From Haloarchaeobius sp. FL176 (GTDB taxonomy: Archaea > Halobacteriota > Halobacteria > Halobacteriales > Natrialbaceae), in assembly GCF_024609245.1 (NCBI RefSeq), contig NZ_JANJYH010000002.1, positions 1 through 64,000 on the forward strand: 64,000 bases of DNA, written 5' to 3'. A model generated the notes under the pieces. The model was not told the origin of the DNA. It saw nothing but the letters and a program-made list of their open reading frames with translations, and did not search any database. A program made the translations under genes and the position numbers. Shown here piece after piece: positions 59,713-64,000 of this stretch. Numbering within the stretch: the stretch's first letter is position 1; each line of letters opens with the position of its first letter.

Positions 59713-61182
59713 TCAGGCACCGGGAAGGTCGTCGCCGGGCCCGGCGTCGAGGTTGACGGCGACGTTTTTCGTCTGCAGGTAGGAGTCCAGCGCCGCGAGC
59801 CCCTTCTCCCGGCCGATGCCGGAGCGCTTGTAGCCGCCGAAGGGGGTCTGGTTCGTATCGCCGAACCACTTGTTGACGTAGATGTTCCCCGCCTCGAGAC
59901 GCTGGGCTGCACGGTGAGCACGGCGGACGTCGTTCGTGAACACCCCGGCGACGAGGCCGTACGCCACGTCGTTGCCGAGCGCGACGGGGTCCTCGTCGTC
60001 GTCGTAGGGGATGACGGTCAGCACGGGACCGAAGATCTCCTCCTGGGCGACCCGCATGTCGTTGTCGACGTCCGTGAGCACTGTCGGTTCGACGAAGTAG
60101 CCCTCGCGGTCGAGCGCCTCGCCACCGGTCGCGACCGTCGCGCCCTCCGTGACACCGACGTCGACGTAGTCGAGCACGCGCTCGAAGTGGTCCGCGCTGT
60201 TCAGCGGTCCCATGTCGGGGTCCTCTTCGCCGGGGCCCAGCTCGTAGGCCTCGGCCCGCTCGACGATACGCTCGACGAACTCCTCGTAACGGTCCTCGTG
60301 AACGATGGCCCGGTCGGCCGCCGAGCAGACCTGGCCGGCGTTCGTGAAGATACCGCGGTCGATCCACGAGACCGCCTCGTCGAGGTCCGCGTCGGGGTAG
60401 ACGATGGCGGGGTTCTTCCCCCCGAGCTCCAGCGTGACGGGTGTGACCTCTGCCGCGGCCGCCTGCATCACCCGCTGGCCGGTGGCGACGCTCCCGGTGA
60501 ACGTGATGGTGTCGACGCCCTCGTGACCCGTCAGCGCCGCGCCGGTCTCGCCGCCGCCGGTGACGAGGTTCACCGCGGACGCGGGGACGCCGGCCTCGAA
60601 GCAGAGTTCAGCGAGCCGGTAGGTCGACAGCGGCGTCGTCGGAGCCGGTTTGACGACCGCCGTGTTCCCCGCGGCCAGCGCCGGGGCGACGCCACGGGCG
60701 AACAGGTTGCCCGGGAAGTTCCAGGGCGTTATCTGGGCCGAGACCCCGTACGGCTCGCGGACGGTGAAGTCGACCTGGCCCGTACCGACGGGGACGCTGG
60801 TGCCCTCCAGCTTGTCGGCAGCGCCGGCGTAGTACTCGAAGTAGCGAGCCGCACTCAGCACGTCAGAGCGAGCCTGTGACAGTGGCTTTCCCTGGTCCAG
60901 GCTCTCTATCTCGGCCAGCTCGTCGGCGTGTGCCCGGATGCGTTCGGCGACCCGGTACAGGGTCCGGCCACGCTCGGCCGGGTCGGTGTCGCGCCAGTCG
61001 GGGAACGCCTCGCGGGCCGCCTTGACCGCGCGGTCGACGTCGGAATCGGTGGCGACGGCGACCGCCGCGATCGGCTCCCCGGTCGCCGGGTCGACTGTCT
61101 CCACGTACGCCCCGTCCGCCGGGGGGACGCGCTCCCCGCCGATGAGTAAGTCGTACCGTTCGGTCGAGCGCGCGCTCTCCAT
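59713..61182 (-). CDS. NAD(P)-dependent aldehyde dehydrogenase
   Basis: 489 residues. Catalytic C286 (NAGQVCSAADR) and general base E252 (LELGGKNP), cofactor residues in ITPWNFPGNL and FTGSVATGQRV. Full length for the ALDH superfamily. First gene of a two-gene unit with the SDR and adjacent to the liv operon, suggesting oxidation of an aldehyde derived from an imported compound; this link is inferred. Confidence 0.93.
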   Translation of the reverse strand: MESARSTERYDLLIGGERVPPADGAYVETVDPATGEPIAAVAVATDSDVDRAVKAAREAFPDWRDTDPAERGRTLYRVAERIRAHADELAEIESLDQGKPLSQARSDVLSAARYFEYYAGAADKLEGTSVPVGTGQVDFTVREPYGVSAQITPWNFPGNLFARGVAPALAAGNTAVVKPAPTTPLSTYRLAELCFEAGVPASAVNLVTGGGETGAALTGHEGVDTITFTGSVATGQRVMQAAAAEVTPVTLELGGKNPAIVYPDADLDEAVSWIDRGIFTNAGQVCSAADRAIVHEDRYEEFVERIVERAEAYELGPGEEDPDMGPLNSADHFERVLDYVDVGVTEGATVATGGEALDREGYFVEPTVLTDVDNDMRVAQEEIFGPVLTVIPYDDDEDPVALGNDVAYGLVAGVFTNDVRRAHRAAQRLEAGNIYVNKWFGDTNQTPFGGYKRSGIGREKGLAALDSYLQTKNVAVNLDAGPGDDLPGA

Positions 61183-61236
61183 GACGAACAGTACTGTCGC
61201 CGGTCACTTGATACCCGCAGTTGGGGGCAACCGGTG

Positions 61237-61890
61237 TTACTCGTCCTCCTCGACCTCGACCAGGTTTTCCACCGCCGAGCCGCCCATCCGGTCGGAGTCG
61301 CCGAACCCGGCCGAGAGGATACGGGTGAGTGCGTCCTCGACGCGCTCGTCGGTCTCCTCGATGTCCGCGGGGTCGAGTTCGATGACGAACCCGGTGGTGA
61401 TGTTCGGCGCCGTCGGGAGGAAGACGACCACGCGTCCGTCCTCGGTCGTCTTCCCGGTCTTGAACGCGGTCATGCGCATCCCCGTCCAGGGCTCGATACG
61501 GACGGGCGTCTGGAGCGAGTCCGTCCCACCGAGGGCGGTCTCCGCGGCCATCTTCGAGGCGTTGTAGACGACACGCAGGCCGGGGACGCGGTTCGCCATA
61601 TCGTCGATAACCCCCTCGGCAAGATTGCCGACGGCCGTGCGCATCAGATAGCCGACGGAGAAGACGAAGACGACGAACACGGCGAGGACGACCAGCACGC
61701 GCAGGGGTTCGACGAGCGTGTTCGCGACGCCGGACGACACCCCGAGGTCGGTGAGCAGCTCGACCTTGATGACGCGCTGTGGCGTAACGGAGGAGATGAC
61801 GCCGTACAGCCAGGCGATGACGTAGGCGCTGACGAGCACCGGCAGGACGACGATGAGACCCGACGCGAAGTCCCGTTTCCACGACGACAT
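61237..61890 (-). CDS. DUF502 membrane protein
   Basis: 217 residues from ATG at 61890. Two membrane helices (FASGLIVVLPVLVSAYVIAW and VLVVLAVFVVFVFSVGYLM) followed by the conserved DUF502 domain (IPxG-like VPGLRVVYNASKM, VRIEPWTGMRMTAFKTG, VVVFLPTAPNITTGFVIEL). Function of the family unknown; C-terminus acidic. It precedes the aldehyde dehydrogenase gene by 54 bp. Confidence 0.88.
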   Translation of the reverse strand: MSSWKRDFASGLIVVLPVLVSAYVIAWLYGVISSVTPQRVIKVELLTDLGVSSGVANTLVEPLRVLVVLAVFVVFVFSVGYLMRTAVGNLAEGVIDDMANRVPGLRVVYNASKMAAETALGGTDSLQTPVRIEPWTGMRMTAFKTGKTTEDGRVVVFLPTAPNITTGFVIELDPADIEETDERVEDALTRILSAGFGDSDRMGGSAVENLVEVEEDE

Positions 61891-61929
61891 ACACGCGACA
61901 AATCCCACCGTGGGGTTATGTCTCTGTTC

Positions 61930-62769
61930 CTATCGCCCAAGGACCGCCCGTAACGCGAACGTGACGTTTTCTTTCCGCTCGCGGACCCGGCGGTAGAAGT
62001 ACGAGAGCCACTTCCCGCCGTAGGGGGCGTACTGCCACACCTCGACCCCCTCGCTGGCGAGGTCGAACTGCGCGTCCTCGCGCACGCCCATCAGCATCTG
62101 TACCTCGTAGGGGGTGCCGTGTTCGGCGTGGAGGTCCCGGGCCATCGCGATCATCTCCGGGTCGTGGCTGCCGACCGCGATGCCGTCGTCGAACTCCTCG
62201 AACATCTGCTTGAGGAGGTCGCGGTACTGCTGGTCGACACGGGACTTCTCGCCGTACGCGACGGACTTCGGCTCGTCGTACGCGCCCTTGACCAGCCGGA
62301 CCTTCCCCGGCACGTCGGCGAGCCGTTCGAGGTCGTCGGGCGTGCGCTTGAGGTTCGCCTGGATGCAGACGCCGACGTTGCCGTCGGTCTGGCGGGCGTA
62401 CCTCTCGAACGCGTCGAGCGTCGCATCCGTCGTGTGTCGGTCCTCCATGTCGACCCAGACGAACGTGCCGGCCTCGTCCGCCACGTCGACGATGTCGCCG
62501 AGCAGCTCGTCGAACACGTCGTCGCCGACGTCGAGCCCGATCTGGCTCGGCTTGATGGAGATGCAGGCATCGACCTCGGTGTCACCGATGTCCGCGACCA
62601 GCTGCTTGTACGCCTCCGCGTCCTCCTCGGCCGGCCCGCGCTCGTCGTAGTGCTCGCCGAGCAGGTTCAGGATGACCTTCACGTTCCCCTCGTTCAGGTC
62701 GCGTGCGTGTTCCAGTGCCTCCGCTGGTGTCTCCCCAGCGACGAACTGGCTCGCGATGGGCGGAATCAT
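61930..62769 (-). CDS. Proline dehydrogenase
   Basis: 279 residues, single-domain FAD enzyme oxidising proline to pyrroline-5-carboxylate. ATG at 62769 begins MIPPIASQFVAGETPAEALE, the standard start; an upstream in-frame extension is unlike the family. Substrate and FAD motifs: VDMEDRHTTD, RLVKGAYDEPKSVAYG, YEVQMLMGVRED, and YAPYGGKWLSYFYRRVRERKE-type end with paired arginines. Electrons normally go to the membrane quinone pool. A dyad site lies 100 bp upstream. Confidence 0.92.
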   Translation of the reverse strand: MIPPIASQFVAGETPAEALEHARDLNEGNVKVILNLLGEHYDERGPAEEDAEAYKQLVADIGDTEVDACISIKPSQIGLDVGDDVFDELLGDIVDVADEAGTFVWVDMEDRHTTDATLDAFERYARQTDGNVGVCIQANLKRTPDDLERLADVPGKVRLVKGAYDEPKSVAYGEKSRVDQQYRDLLKQMFEEFDDGIAVGSHDPEMIAMARDLHAEHGTPYEVQMLMGVREDAQFDLASEGVEVWQYAPYGGKWLSYFYRRVRERKENVTFALRAVLGR

Positions 62770-62868
62770 GCTCGAGAGTGGGGGCCCGTGGTACAAGAGG
62801 ATTGATGTACCGGGCTGAGGCGTCTGGACTCCGCTTCGACGGGTGACGTACACCGCAGGCTGCCGAGG

Positions 62869-62887
62869 GTTTACGAAAACTGTAAAC
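62869..62887. promoter_or_regulatory. Dyad GTTTAC-N7-GTAAAC, site 2
   Basis: Same arms and spacing as 28377-28395, extended by one base pair on each side (GGTTTAC...GTAAACC). It lies 100 bp upstream of proline dehydrogenase and 240 bp before carS. Confidence 0.5.
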
Positions 62888-63125
62888 CGCGTTCGGTGTC
62901 CCGGGCGACGGACTGGCCGGAGCACTCCGGGGCCGGGGCCGCGAGACGCTCGGAGCCGCCTACATCCAGTGCGGCTCCGGAGCCGTCCGCGCCTGGCGTG
63001 GGGTCCCGCCAGTTCGTGGTTCTCGTCGTCGCCCGACCCGAGCTGCCGGCCTCACCGACACGACGATGCCATCAGTTCGCCGACAACCCAGACACCTTAA
63101 GGTGGCCGGTCGACATCCAACGGAC

Positions 63126-63671
63126 ATGGACCTCGTCTCGACGCTGGTCGTCGCCTTCTGGGCGATGCTCCCCGCGTACGTGCCGAACAACGCCGCCGTG
63201 CTCCTCGGCGGCGGTCGGCCCATCGACGGGGGACGGAACCTCGGCGGGCGGCGCATCCTGGGCGACGGGAAGACCTGGCGTGGGACCATCGTCGGCACGG
63301 GCGTCGGCGTGGGCCTCGCACTGCTGCTCTCCGAGGTCGCCGCGTCGGTGGGGGACGCCGCGAACGTGGCGCTGCCGACGTTCCCGCTGCCGGTCGCGTT
63401 CGCACTCGCCTTCGGCGCGATGGTCGGCGACATCGGTGCGTCGTTCCTCAAACGCCGGACCGGCCGGGACCGCGGGGCCGCGTTCCCCGGGCTGGACCAG
63501 CTGGACTTCGTCGTGGGCGCGCTCGGGCTCGCCGCCGTCGTCGACCCCGCGTGGTTCGGCGAGTGGTTCACGGTTCCGGTGCTCGCGGCCGTCGTCGTCG
63601 TGACGCCGTTGCTGCACATCGGGACCAACGGGGTGGCGTACGCGCTCGACCTGAAAGAGGAGCCGTGGTGA
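63126..63671 (+). CDS. carS: CDP-archaeol synthase
   Basis: 181 residues. Integral membrane enzyme that joins CTP to unsaturated archaetidic acid in archaeal phospholipid synthesis. Five hydrophobic helices with the conserved YVPNNAAVLLGGGRPIDGG, ILGDGKTWRG and GASFLKRRTGRDRGAAFPGLD loops; the D and K/R residues line the CDP site. ATG at 63126 matches family starts, MDLVSTLVVAFWAMLPAYVP. Confidence 0.93.
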   Translation: MDLVSTLVVAFWAMLPAYVPNNAAVLLGGGRPIDGGRNLGGRRILGDGKTWRGTIVGTGVGVGLALLLSEVAASVGDAANVALPTFPLPVAFALAFGAMVGDIGASFLKRRTGRDRGAAFPGLDQLDFVVGALGLAAVVDPAWFGEWFTVPVLAAVVVVTPLLHIGTNGVAYALDLKEEPW

Positions 63672-64000
63672 AACAGTTCGATTATAGCCTCTTCAGTTCG
63701 CCCTCTTACCGTTGATTCTGCCGTCACTACCCGCCAGAAAACTCCGATTATCTCGACTCGGGGGACTCGCTGCGGTTCGTGCGTCGTCCGCCGTCGTCGA
63801 GATGGTCGTCCCCTTTCAGTCCCGCCCACCTGAACCGCATCTCCCGCCACCCCAGCCGACTGCATCTCCGGAAATCAGAGATTTCCGGCGGGCTCACGAG
63901 ACGCAAGCGTCTCGTGACCGACGCTCGTTCCTGTGCTTCTCGTCCCTCGCGTGTGCACGACGAGCGACACTCGCTCCGCTCGGTACGCTCGTCGGCGCGC
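63672..64000. other. 3' flank of carS with two strong hairpins
   Basis: 329 bp without a gene. CCGGAAATC-AGA-GATTTCCGG (63868-63888) is followed by TCACGAGACG-CAAG-CGTCTCGTGA (63894-63917), 9-bp and 10-bp perfect stems five bases apart. Further right are degenerate GCTCGTCG repeats. The element continues past the window end. Confidence 0.6.

Noticed and set aside
56810-60879. Two long plus-strand frames antisense to livK, the SDR and the aldehyde dehydrogenase
   Set aside because: Valine/aspartate/arginine-rich translations with no motifs, opposite genes with catalytic signatures.

Overview
The window is the chromosome of a halophilic archaeon (class Halobacteria). Most genes are very GC-rich with acidic products. 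Haloarchaeal hallmarks include an RPA3-type single-strand binding operon, PGF-CTERM surface proteins, Tat lipoproteins with serine/threonine/aspartate-rich linkers, CDP-archaeol synthase, an archaeal type IV pilin, TATA boxes 25-30 nt ahead of start codons (leaderless transcripts) and many tiny CxxC zinc proteins. The genus cannot be fixed from the sequence.

Left part (1-10850): a visibly lower-GC accessory segment abutting the 3' end of a tRNA-His gene, as expected for an integrated element. It carries a DNA methylase lacking its N-terminal half, a PLD-SNF2 helicase three bases downstream, a convergent PD-(D/E)xK nuclease-like gene, a large winged-helix protein with an acidic tandem repeat, two coupled small genes, a 51-residue zinc-finger gene and a three-gene micro-operon linked by ATGA overlaps. 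The methylase-helicase-nuclease set looks like a restriction or anti-virus module and is the best candidate for an undescribed system, but its left end is outside the window.

Middle (10850-36600): housekeeping genes (rpa3-rpap3, mannose-1-phosphate guanylyltransferase, citrate synthase, TRAM protein, radical SAM enzyme, sulfite-oxidase-like membrane enzyme, PhoU/TrkA-C regulator, hybrid histidine kinase, MATE exporter), two PIN toxin/antitoxin pairs (one toxin apparently decayed, the other intact with a palindromic operator candidate), and a lipoprotein gene whose AT-rich core sits inside GC-rich ends.

Right part (36600-64000): amino-acid metabolism and the cell surface. ilvA lies near ridA, whose product removes the reactive enamine made by such dehydratases. 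ilvE converges on a complete livKHMGF branched-chain ABC operon, which is preceded by an aldehyde dehydrogenase-SDR pair. Proline dehydrogenase and carS lie at the end. Three secreted or anchored HExxH peptidase-like proteins (19763, 39932, 43330) use three different anchoring modes. A tRNA-Ser gene is followed 202 bp later by a copy of its 3' end, a footprint of past integration. Two intergenic regions 34 kb apart carry the same dyad GTTTAC-N7-GTAAAC, a possible regulator site.
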